IMG/VR virus record: IMGVR_UViG_3300025030_000038
Coordinates: 421,041 to 485,040 of that record
Length of the DNA: 64,000 nt
Strand: one strand, 5' to 3'
Origin: a virus
Made by a program: the position numbers and the translations under genes. The notes under the pieces were generated by a model, which saw only the letters and a program-made list of their open reading frames with translations, was not told the DNA's origin and did not search any database. Shown one piece after another: positions 7,201 to 13,738 of the stretch (position 1 is its first letter; every line of letters begins with the position of its first letter).

Positions 7201-9472
7201 CTGTTACGGGGGTGGTGGGAATGCTGTAGTCAATGCGGTGGGGTGCGACAAGAACGAGGGCTGGCGCATCAAGAACGAGTTTGACAAAACCTACAAGGTG
7301 CTTGCCGGATGGTGGGTAGAGAAGCACAAGTTTGCCAGAAAACACAAATTTGTAACCACTGCATTTGGTCGGCGTCTTCCGATGCCAGACATTGATCATG
7401 CTATGGGTGGGATCAAGTCCAAGGCTGAGCGAAACTCAGTGAACAGCCCCGTTCAAGGCTGCCTCCATCCCGAGAGCAGAATTCCAACGTCCCTTGGTCT
7501 GCTCACCCTCCAGGAATTGTGGGATAGGCAGTCCGCAGGAGAGTTCAATGGGTTTGATGTCTGGACAGGAAAGGCATGGGCACCTGGAAGAGTGTTGTTC
7601 TCGGGGGAAAAACTCCTCAGGACTACAACTTTTGAAAGTGGGAAGATAACCCAGACCAGCCCTGAGCATCTGTTTAGGGTATGGGCATCCCAGGGATTTA
7701 AGTGGGTACCCCAGGAAGACCTCCAGATAGGGGATTGGGTAGCTACAGGGGCAATGCCAATAGAGTGGGGTGTCCCTAAGTATCAATATAGGTCGGAGGC
7801 CCGACCGCAAGAGGGTCACCTGTTCAACAAGGGCATGACGGCCCACAACTCCAAGTCTTTCTTAATTGATGGAAATCACCCAGACTTGTGGGAGTTTCTG
7901 GGGATGGTTTACGGAGATGGGTCGATTGGTAAAGAGAATCTGATCGTACATGTGGGGGAGAACCGAGATTACCCGGAGTTCTCATCTCAAGTATATGCAA
8001 ACTCATGGGTAGTGCGACTCAATCAATTTTTGAATGCAGGCGCTATTGCCCGTAAGAAGGTGACTAAAGAAGGAACCACAAAAAAGGGTGCTCCCTACCT
8101 TCCCATGTGGGAGATAAAGGTCCACAATAAGGAATTCCGCACCTTCTGTAGGGATGTTTTGGGGGTATTAGACCAAAATACCTACACCAAGCGGTTCCCC
8201 CGTGCTGTGTGGTCTGAGTCAAAGGAGAACCGGGCAGCATTTCTACGGGGATACTTCAGCGCAGATGGGACAGTGAGCGAGGACACAAGGGGGTCCTTGG
8301 ACAGCTCTATTGGATTTTCGGTAAGGAGCACAAACCAGGGCTTGCTCAAGGACACACAGGATCTATTGGGTACCCTAGGAATACGGGCAAATTATACCCC
8401 CAGATCTTTGCGCACAACTGTTCTGGATAGATGGGCATTTAGAGAGCAGGTGGGATACAACATAGACTTCAAAACAGAACGGGCCATGGACATGGTATTG
8501 TGCCCACAGTCGTCCAACAAATACTTCATGCCTCCTGATTTGACTAGTTGGATTGGTGGGGTAGTGAAGGCATCCACTGTGGCCTATGGCCCTTTGGCTT
8601 CCGATAAAAAGTCCGCAGTTCTGAGGCTAGTGGCGGGGTCCGGGAGTAAACCACAGTGCCTGAAGTACCTGGATATGGTTCCTGAGGTGGAGGTTCCAAC
8701 AGGGATGCAATTTGCCCTGGGGTATAACTATGAACGAGTCACCAAGAAGTCCAATGACATGGGCCTAGTCACCATGTATGACATCGAAGTGTTTGATGAT
8801 GACCATGCTTTCGTGTGTGATGGGGTGATTACTCATAACACAAGTGCTGACATCACCAAACTGGCAATGGGGCTCATCTATAAGGAGTGCAAGAAGCGAG
8901 ACTGGCTTGAGAAGGTCCACATGCTTCTCACGATGCATGACGAGCTTGTATTCGAGATTGATAAGGACATCCTAGAAGAGGCCCTTGACACGTTTGTGCC
9001 TATTATGTGTCGCAACAAGGCTATCCTGAACCTCAAGTGGCCCGTCCCATTGACATCCGATGTAGAGATGGGGATGGATTGGACCGTGCATTGGAACCTC
9101 AAAGAGATGCGTAGGGATGGGGTCTGCCCCCCTGAACTAGAGGGCTGTTTCAAGGGGTTGGTCCCGAAGGATAAGAAGGTGGTATCTCCTCCTGAGGCTC
9201 AGGGGACCACTTTGGAAAGGGCATCGTCATCCCCGAAGACAACCACACCCCAGTCCAAGCCACCTTCCTCGCCCCCCAAGGATGGTCCAGTCAGGATCTA
9301 TCAGCTCAAGTCCCTTGGGTTGAGTGAGTTGGAGCCTTTGGCCAGGATCATGGCGGGCGGGTCCCCCAATGCACCAGCCAGACTCAGGGTGCTGGATCCA
9401 GAGGGGGGGGACATTACAGGGGTACTGTCTACCGTGTGGGGCGGTACAATACCTAACGTGGAGCTAGAATGA
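4217..9472 (+). CDS. polA: Family A DNA polymerase with 3'-5' exonuclease, interrupted by two inteins
   Basis: The phage replicative polymerase, 1751 aa as translated and 925 aa after removal of two inteins. Start ATG 4217 follows a GAGGAG site; TTG 4196 is an unlikely alternative. The DEDD exonuclease shows DLETTG (D53, E55), FHNGKFD and YAASDAICTW. The polymerase shows motif A IDYSGVELR (D537, E542), motif B RGDSK/SCNFALCYG split by intein 1, the conserved NSPVQG/TSADI split by intein 2, and motif C TMHDELVF (D1575). There is no 5' nuclease domain. A four-cysteine zinc-ribbon-like insert (C562, C565, C585, C588) sits between motifs A and B. After motif C comes a Ser/Pro-rich linker and a short extra C-terminal domain of unknown role. 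Confidence 0.96.
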   Translation: MSDVFSFLEDANTLKITPKPWMTSGKFQLVRVTADALPGVIDACMASGLYSLDLETTGLDTRVFDGETNSKIVGCCLSPDGKTGYYIPLRHKKGVEHNIPWSAFRRELSRLVASPARAIFHNGKFDQEFLQFNGGEPIGEWDEAGKWEDTLILAYLRDTRAKKKGLKHLAQTELGMEMLELEELFPEGTKNLDFSELDPSWEPMIWYAASDAICTWLLYEKLAPQVLTPDDGVKGQKFIYDVERLCVAATRWMERPRVLMDQEKARELIRIGQREWVSSLQEVYGSASEIVGRDIRPGYYKLMMGTIEAKESDLTSWRMTLASLKFDPDVVSPSYMELVIQARSESDKHELDPVVKEGKKVKVQTLTKRVLSMVNKGAMEEVDFPFVYDVLSPEQLGSLLRECKVPGLTATEKSGQVATNQDELERVLEEAGDKFPFATKIKRFREISKALSTYLLPIIEDCAPDGSLRAHFNAHKIDTGRFCVSATKDKDKRALDGGTRFPFHGTPATYDPKRPECLARIRECIIARPGKILCAIDYSGVELRIVSNLSYEPKWLREFFHCSGCDHMFAGGDGTCTPEAPPPYCPTCGSDKIGDLHTLTGLAIFGADAINRADWKKLRGDSKCVHPDTLVVRPEGVHTIGGVVGVGAPDTFVSSSGSVWAGETWAPIMENYYGDVKPLYHVVTTHGILTCSDNHGIKLADGSVKTLHEGLGRGDYLAVPTSMPLISDLPFEPIQIKLNECVPPCIYTPNYAMAYFAGLISGDGATRTASSMIVHGHIDKVDRLGVPYRLWQDILVGTCNDLGLKPVRRPEGVYLGSAILARFLEHLGLVFECQGVGKGKANRTLRIPPWVLKSGPKAIYRFLGGLMDTDGTVAVDGAASITTKDAIFAGQIAAVLQACGKHVVVEPSWNKTYRRWYYRVHLPTSHSYFLKQYMKHPGKIARLRKIPIGRLKVTNQIIRVIPATKGLCVDFHLGTSSHLYWANGIITHNSCNFALCYGGGGNAVVNAVGCDKNEGWRIKNEFDKTYKVLAGWWVEKHKFARKHKFVTTAFGRRLPMPDIDHAMGGIKSKAERNSVNSPVQGCLHPESRIPTSLGLLTLQELWDRQSAGEFNGFDVWTGKAWAPGRVLFSGEKLLRTTTFESGKITQTSPEHLFRVWASQGFKWVPQEDLQIGDWVATGAMPIEWGVPKYQYRSEARPQEGHLFNKGMTAHNSKSFLIDGNHPDLWEFLGMVYGDGSIGKENLIVHVGENRDYPEFSSQVYANSWVVRLNQFLNAGAIARKKVTKEGTTKKGAPYLPMWEIKVHNKEFRTFCRDVLGVLDQNTYTKRFPRAVWSESKENRAAFLRGYFSADGTVSEDTRGSLDSSIGFSVRSTNQGLLKDTQDLLGTLGIRANYTPRSLRTTVLDRWAFREQVGYNIDFKTERAMDMVLCPQSSNKYFMPPDLTSWIGGVVKASTVAYGPLASDKKSAVLRLVAGSGSKPQCLKYLDMVPEVEVPTGMQFALGYNYERVTKKSNDMGLVTMYDIEVFDDDHAFVCDGVITHNTSADITKLAMGLIYKECKKRDWLEKVHMLLTMHDELVFEIDKDILEEALDTFVPIMCRNKAILNLKWPVPLTSDVEMGMDWTVHWNLKEMRRDGVCPPELEGCFKGLVPKDKKVVSPPEAQGTTLERASSSPKTTTPQSKPPSSPPKDGPVRIYQLKSLGLSELEPLARIMAGGSPNAPARLRVLDPEGGDITGVLSTVWGGTIPNVELE
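6086..7183 (+). mobile_element. Intein 1 in the polymerase (motif B site), with LAGLIDADG endonuclease
   Basis: A 366-residue intein (protein residues 624-989) inserted right after the catalytic lysine of motif B. It begins with Cys1 (CVHPDTLV) and ends GIITHN, with Ser as the first extein residue, the normal splicing junctions. Two LAGLIDADG-type motifs, YFAGLISGDGA near 755-765 and RFLGGLMDTDGTV near 861-873, show a homing endonuclease domain that would cut intein-free polymerase alleles. Removing it restores RGDSKSCNFALCYG, an intact O-helix, so splicing is required for polymerase activity. Confidence 0.93.
7460..8839 (+). mobile_element. Intein 2 in the polymerase (PVQG/TSADI site), with LAGLIDADG endonuclease
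   Basis: A 460-residue intein (residues 1082-1541). It starts with Cys1 (CLHPESRIPT), has a block-B-like QTSPEH, and ends GVITHN before extein Thr. The two endonuclease motifs are EFLGMVYGDGSI near 1226-1236 and AFLRGYFSADGTV near 1341-1353. Excision joins NSPVQG to TSADITKLAM, the strongly conserved segment between motifs B and C of family A polymerases. It is not an obvious duplicate of intein 1, so the two were probably acquired separately. Confidence 0.93.
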
Positions 9473-9795
9473 CCATCGAAGAGCGATTGGATGAGTTGGA
9501 GCGGAATGTCCATAGTGTGGCCGAAGTGGTTGCCGGAACTGCCGACGACACTTTGCGGGTGTGTATCGCCATGGAGGAACTCTCTAATGCGGGGGCCATT
9601 CCGGAGATCCCGTGGGACCTAGCCACTGCAATGGTGGAGTTGCATCATGCCCGATTTGCCAAGGACAATGGGGGGGAGTCCACAACTGATGTGCCCCTGG
9701 AGGCTCAGATTGAACAGATAGAGGCTCGGATTACAGAGCTTCGGACGGAATTGGTCAAGCGGTTGACCCCAAGGGAGGATGCCCTCAATGAATAG
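9469..9795 (+). CDS. Small coiled-coil protein downstream of the polymerase
   Basis: A 108-aa acidic protein that overlaps the polymerase stop by ATGA. Both ends have heptad-like patterns (IEERLDELERNVHSVAEVV; EAQIEQIEARITELRTELVK), so it is probably a helical, self-associating protein. No enzyme motif is visible. Coupling to the polymerase gene suggests an accessory role, which is a guess from position only. Confidence 0.75.
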   Translation: MTIEERLDELERNVHSVAEVVAGTADDTLRVCIAMEELSNAGAIPEIPWDLATAMVELHHARFAKDNGGESTTDVPLEAQIEQIEARITELRTELVKRLTPREDALNE

Positions 9796-10006
9796 GTGTG
9801 GACAGAAGCCACTAGATGGTATTGGTGGCAGGTGCACTCGTATGCCTCACAGCACTGGACCTTGTGCCCATCCTGCCCATGAGGAGTCCTGGAAACGACG
9901 TGCCAATCGATGGCTTCTTGACCAATGGTTTGATGGGGGCACTATTCGTTTAGGGATCGCCAAGGCCGTGTGGTGTATAGCTGATACTCGTGGTTGGTGG
10001 TCCTGA
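9788..10006 (+). CDS. Small Cys/His-rich protein
   Basis: A 72-aa protein from ATG 9788, overlapping the previous stop; ATG 9779 three codons upstream is equally in frame. The N-terminal half has spaced Cys and His residues (RCGQKP, GRCTRM, GPCAHPAH) that could bind a metal ion. The C-terminal half is rich in Trp and basic residues. It overlaps the next gene (TGATG at 10004-10008). Function unknown. Confidence 0.65.
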   Translation: MNRCGQKPLDGIGGRCTRMPHSTGPCAHPAHEESWKRRANRWLLDQWFDGGTIRLGIAKAVWCIADTRGWWS

Positions 10007-10668
10007 TGCCAGATCCAAAGCGTAAACTGGACCTGCTGTCCGAATGTAACGACCAGCACGTCCCCCCAAATGACTTCAAGCAGACATTCTGCAAGCGGTG
10101 TCGGAACCCCACTTGTGTCAATGCGGGCTGGCAAGGCTCAAATTTCCAAGAGAGAATTTCTACGCAAAAAGACCGTCTAATCATCAATCCCCAGTTTGCC
10201 AGCCCTGAGGATCATCAGTTTGATCCCTTTCGGGCCATGCACTTCCTTGAAGTCGCCGCAGAGGCCTTGTCAATCAGGTCTCCCGGGTCTGACTCATGGG
10301 ATGCTCCTGGGGTCCATCTGGCAAGCCCAGATCAGAGCACCAATACCTCACAGGTGGTGGAGGATGCTGTTTCGAAGCTCAATGAGGCCAGGGGGAAGCC
10401 AGCTAAACCAGCAAAGCCTGTCAAGGAACGTTTGCCCCCAGCAGCCCCAGAGCCGGAGCGGGTCCTCAAGCCTGTAGTCAAGCCCTTGTCGGCGGAGACA
10501 AGGGTGGCCAATACCGCCTTCCCTGATGAAGGTGTAATGCTGGATGGTTCACCACCCCCGTCTCCTGTAGGGGCGGCCAGGGGTGCCCTTGTGGCGGTAG
10601 ACCCATGGGCACCTGTTGTGGTGGAAAACAAGGTTCCTGTGGGAGCCAAAATCAAGATGGGTCAGTGA
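10006..10668 (+). CDS. Unknown protein with an N-terminal cysteine cluster and a Pro-rich tail
   Basis: A 220-aa protein. I chose ATG 10006, which overlaps the upstream TGA; TTG 9994 is also in frame. Residues 1-50 carry a CKRCRNPTC cluster preceded by another Cys, suggesting a small metal-binding domain. The second half is low-complexity, rich in Pro, Ala, Lys and Val (AKPAKPVKERLPPAAPEPE), probably disordered. This layout suits an adaptor or nucleic-acid-binding protein. It lies one base upstream of methyltransferase B. No family recognised. Confidence 0.7.
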   Translation: MPDPKRKLDLLSECNDQHVPPNDFKQTFCKRCRNPTCVNAGWQGSNFQERISTQKDRLIINPQFASPEDHQFDPFRAMHFLEVAAEALSIRSPGSDSWDAPGVHLASPDQSTNTSQVVEDAVSKLNEARGKPAKPAKPVKERLPPAAPEPERVLKPVVKPLSAETRVANTAFPDEGVMLDGSPPPSPVGAARGALVAVDPWAPVVVENKVPVGAKIKMGQ

Positions 10669-10669
10669 C

Positions 10670-12217
10670 ATGAACGTGAATGAACGATGCAGGCTTGAGT
10701 TGGGGGATTGCCTGGAAGTCCTCAAGACCCTTCCGGATGACTCCGTGGACTCTGTTGTGACTGACCCTCCGTATCTCATTTCGTTCATGGGGTCAAAATG
10801 GGACACTGACAAGGGCAACATTGCAGCTGACCCTAAGTTCTGGGCCGAGGTGTTGCGGGTCCTGAAGCCTGGGGGTTATTTGTTGGCCTTCGGTGCCACT
10901 AGAACTTATCACCGTATGACCTGTGCCATAGAGGGCGCTGGATTTTCCATAAGGGACTCAATTCATTGGACTTTTGGGTCAGGATGGCCGAAGGGAATTG
11001 ATGTCAGCAAGGCCATTGACGGCTACCTTCAACAGGGGCGGTCGGATAGTATTGCTCTTCGGGAAGTGAACGAAACTCGACCTGGGGAGGCTGATACTCG
11101 TCCCTCAACTTTGAATGGCCATAGGGGATATGTCGGGGCTGAGGATGAAGGTCCCTCAGAGAAGAGGGATGAGCCCTCTACTCCCGAGGCCAAGCAATGG
11201 GATGGATGGAATAGCAGCCTCAAGCCTGGACATGAACCAATAGTCATGGCTCGCAAGCCCCTAAGAGAACTCACCATAGCCGCTCAGGTCCTCAAGACAG
11301 GAACGGGGGCACTGAACATTGATGCCTGTAGGATTGCTGGTCAGCCAAGGGCCACGGGAACCGTGGCCCTGCATAGGGATAGCAGTGGGGTGAATGGCAT
11401 CTATGGGCTGGATAAGAGGTTGGATAGGAACCAGACATATGACGCCAATTTGCCCAATGGGAGATGGCCAACCAATTGGGTAATGACTCACTCCGCTGAT
11501 TGTCAATGCGTGGGTACAAGGAAGGTGAGAGATGGCGGTGGTGGGGTGGCACCCCATAAGGATCCTGGGGTCATTGCGGGGAACCATTCTGGCTTCCATG
11601 AGGTGGCTGGGGAGAGGACTAGGGCCCGTTTCAATTACATAGGACCAGATGGGACCGAAGAGATAGAGAAGTGGGACTGCGTGGAGGGATGCCCGGTTGC
11701 AGAGATGGATAGGCAGAGTGGCACTTTGACCAGTGGATCTAAGTCCGGGCATCGTAATGAACCCAAGACGAAGAATGCCTTTGGGAAGTTTGAGCTACGG
11801 GATGAGGCCCCCAGCGAAGGAGACTCCGGGGGGGCCAGCCGGTTCTTCCCTGTGACATCCTGGGAGCCTGAGGATTTTGCGGTGTTCCGGTATGTGGCCA
11901 AGGCATCCAGGAGTGACCGTGGGGAGGGGAACAATCACCCCACCGTAAAACCAAAAAGCCTAATGATTTGGCTTACTTCTTTGGTCACACAGCCGGGGGG
12001 AACTGTCTTGGACCCTTTTCTGGGCAGTGGCACCACGGGTGTGGCGGCACTACAAGCAGGCTTCCAATTCATTGGGATTGAGAAGGAGGAGGAGTACTTC
12101 GGGATCGCTAAGGAACGTATTGAGAACTACAACAAGCCAGCCGTCAAACCACCCAAGGCTCCCAAGGGACCCGATGCGGAGGAACTGATTGGCGGGTCCA
12201 TCCTCGACCTGTTCTAA
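10670..12217 (+). CDS. DNA methyltransferase, beta class, copy B
   Basis: A 515-aa paralogue of the methyltransferase at 344-1975. DPPY is at residues 32-35 and the SAM site DPFLGSG at 448-454; the segments WTFGSGWPKGIDVSKAID, KPLRELTIAAQVLKTGTGA, EGCPVAEMDRQSG and GGASRFF align directly with copy A. The frame opens at 10616, but ATG 10670 just after the previous stop gives an N-terminus that lines up with copy A. The recognition region differs between copies, so they may modify different sites. The protein ends exactly in GGSILDLF, the cleanest example of the shared clamp-type tail. Modified base and site unknown. Confidence 0.93.
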   Translation: MNVNERCRLELGDCLEVLKTLPDDSVDSVVTDPPYLISFMGSKWDTDKGNIAADPKFWAEVLRVLKPGGYLLAFGATRTYHRMTCAIEGAGFSIRDSIHWTFGSGWPKGIDVSKAIDGYLQQGRSDSIALREVNETRPGEADTRPSTLNGHRGYVGAEDEGPSEKRDEPSTPEAKQWDGWNSSLKPGHEPIVMARKPLRELTIAAQVLKTGTGALNIDACRIAGQPRATGTVALHRDSSGVNGIYGLDKRLDRNQTYDANLPNGRWPTNWVMTHSADCQCVGTRKVRDGGGGVAPHKDPGVIAGNHSGFHEVAGERTRARFNYIGPDGTEEIEKWDCVEGCPVAEMDRQSGTLTSGSKSGHRNEPKTKNAFGKFELRDEAPSEGDSGGASRFFPVTSWEPEDFAVFRYVAKASRSDRGEGNNHPTVKPKSLMIWLTSLVTQPGGTVLDPFLGSGTTGVAALQAGFQFIGIEKEEEYFGIAKERIENYNKPAVKPPKAPKGPDAEELIGGSILDLF

Positions 12218-12498
12218 TTGAGGACGTTGCTGCCTGACCCGGGAGCAGCCTCATATTCCTTATTGTGCTGCTTGAACAGTTCCAGGCACTCTTCACTGTC
12301 CAGGACGAACCGGATGTATTCGGCCAGACCCACGGCCTTCTCTAGTTGGTCTTGATCCTTCTCTTCAGTTTCCCCCTCTGTCACCATAATCTTGATGTCT
12401 CCGTCACTTTTGAAGACGACAGCAAAGTCCCCTTCCTCAAGGACTACATCCTCCTCTTGCTCCTGCTCTAGTGCTGGATTCTTCTCAAGATCACTCAT
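12214..12498 (-). CDS. Small acidic protein, convergent with methyltransferase B
   Basis: A 94-aa protein read leftwards. The frame is open back to 12642, but the ATG at 12498 has an AGAAGG ribosome site and starts a normal N-terminus (MSDLEKNPALEQEQEEDVV). It is very acidic and mostly helical in its second half (KAVGLAEYIRFVLDSEECLELF). Its stop overlaps the methyltransferase B stop tail to tail. No function recognised. Confidence 0.75.
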   Translation of the reverse strand: MSDLEKNPALEQEQEEDVVLEEGDFAVVFKSDGDIKIMVTEGETEEKDQDQLEKAVGLAEYIRFVLDSEECLELFKQHNKEYEAAPGSGSNVLN

Positions 12499-12578
12499 TG
12501 GGACTTGCCTTCTGTGGGGTTGAGGATTTTTTTCGTGGCCTACACCACCATACCAACATAGCCGTGGTATTGTTTGCC
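12499..12578. promoter_or_regulatory. Divergent intergenic gap
   Basis: About 80 bases separate a leftward gene (start 12498) from a rightward one (start 12579). Divergent starts imply promoters in both directions here, or leftward transcription starting inside the right-hand gene. I see the leftward ribosome site and a run of seven T on the plus strand near 12528, but no clear -35/-10 pair. Confidence 0.3.
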
Positions 12579-12887
12579 ATGGGTAACTGGTGGCTTGATA
12601 GTCAGGGCAGGAACAACTTGGCGGGGATACCGGGGGATGCAACCAATCCAGCTGTCCTCCCCGACTACCTGATTGTGGATTTATTGATTCGCAACCAGCG
12701 GGCTAAGGAGGATTTCCTCGCCATGCTCCCCAGTATGACGGCGGATGAACAGGTCCGGTTGAATGCCTTGACGGATGCCAATCCGGCTACGCTTCTACCG
12801 TTCCCCTTCAATGATCAAGCTGTAGAAGACCAATTCATGCATACCCTGAACTCTCGGGGCTTCAGAGACCCAAACCGTAAACGCTAA
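12579..12887 (+). CDS. Unknown small protein
   Basis: A 102-aa protein starting MGNWWLDSQG. The frame extends upstream to 12471, but that part is antisense to the leftward gene and unlikely to be coding. It holds a helical middle (DYLIVDLLIRNQRAKEDFLA) and a basic end. It sits just before a lipoprotein gene. I do not recognise the family. Confidence 0.65.
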   Translation: MGNWWLDSQGRNNLAGIPGDATNPAVLPDYLIVDLLIRNQRAKEDFLAMLPSMTADEQVRLNALTDANPATLLPFPFNDQAVEDQFMHTLNSRGFRDPNRKR

Positions 12888-12902
12888 AGGAATCAACTCA
12901 AA

Positions 12903-13274
12903 GTGAAAAATCTCGCAATCGTTCTCACCCTCGTCCTCTCATCTTGTGTCACCCTGCGCAATAGCTCGGTGTATCAGGCAGAAATTGCTTTTGCCAACCG
13001 GGTGGTGCACCTGAGTGCACCTGAGGTTCGCCACGCAATCGCCACTGAATGCACGTGTGCTGATGGCCATTGGACCACGGCAGCTGGCTCTTCGGCTAGC
13101 CCCAGCACGGTCTGTAATGATCGAGTGGAGTGGTGGCTGATGTACGCCGCTCGCTGGCCATGGCACAACGCTATGATGCGTTACAATGGTTCGCTGACGA
13201 ACACGAACCCCGGGGCGGCACCAGCTATCCCAGCTCAGACATGTGACCTGCCAGCCGACCCCGGGGGCAACTAA
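12903..13274 (+). CDS. Putative phage lipoprotein
   Basis: A 123-aa protein from GTG 12903. It begins with a short basic segment, a hydrophobic core and a lipobox, LSSC, with the cysteine at residue 15. This is the signal for lipid attachment after cleavage by signal peptidase II, so the mature protein would be anchored in the envelope, most likely the inner leaflet of the outer membrane of a Gram-negative host. The rest contains four more cysteines and a Pro-rich end. It could be an outer spanin-like lysis protein or a superinfection-exclusion lipoprotein; nothing nearby settles this, as no endolysin or holin is evident. Confidence 0.7.
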   Translation: MKNLAIVLTLVLSSCVTLRNSSVYQAEIAFANRVVHLSAPEVRHAIATECTCADGHWTTAAGSSASPSTVCNDRVEWWLMYAARWPWHNAMMRYNGSLTNTNPGAAPAIPAQTCDLPADPGGN

Positions 13275-13277
13275 GCC

Positions 13278-13709
13278 ATGCCATCCATTCAAGACACCAT
13301 CCTCAACCTCCTGGAGACTCAGGCCCTTCCAGTGGCACTGGCTCAGCTTCAGGCGGTTAGGGACAATGCTAAGAAGGATTGGGAGAAGTCCCTGGTGGAC
13401 ATCACAATCAACTTCGCATCTCGTGAGGGCCATGAGGCGATTGGCTACCTGAAGGGCCTGATTGCTGATCTCATTAAGGGAAAGATCGACATCTCCCTGT
13501 TTGAGAGCAAGCTTACTCTCAGGGAGGCCAGTGACCTATTGGCAGTCCTCCAGCAGCATGAGGCAGATACGAAGGATCAGGTTCACGTGATTCTTCAACA
13601 GATTGTAGACGCTTTGGTGGCAATCGGTCAAACGATGCTCAAGGTGCTCCTACAAGGTGCCGCTGGTGCAGTTGGCAATACAGCCCCAGTAACTACCCTT
13701 CTCCCTTAA
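13278..13709 (+). CDS. Unknown helical protein after the lipoprotein gene
   Basis: A 143-aa, largely helical protein that starts three bases after the lipoprotein stop, so the two probably share a transcript. The C-terminal part has a hydrophobic stretch (VDALVAIGQTMLKVLLQGAA) that may be amphipathic or membrane-associated. It has no enzyme motif. A role in envelope interaction or lysis is possible from context but not shown. Confidence 0.7.
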   Translation: MPSIQDTILNLLETQALPVALAQLQAVRDNAKKDWEKSLVDITINFASREGHEAIGYLKGLIADLIKGKIDISLFESKLTLREASDLLAVLQQHEADTKDQVHVILQQIVDALVAIGQTMLKVLLQGAAGAVGNTAPVTTLLP

Positions 13710-13738
13710 CAGAGGGTGATGGGGCCTAAAGGAAAGCG

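Noticed and set aside
9402-9409. Run of eight G near the polymerase end as a frameshift site
   Set aside because: The frame continues without break to a stop that overlaps the next gene by ATGA, and long G runs are common here because GGG codons are favoured.
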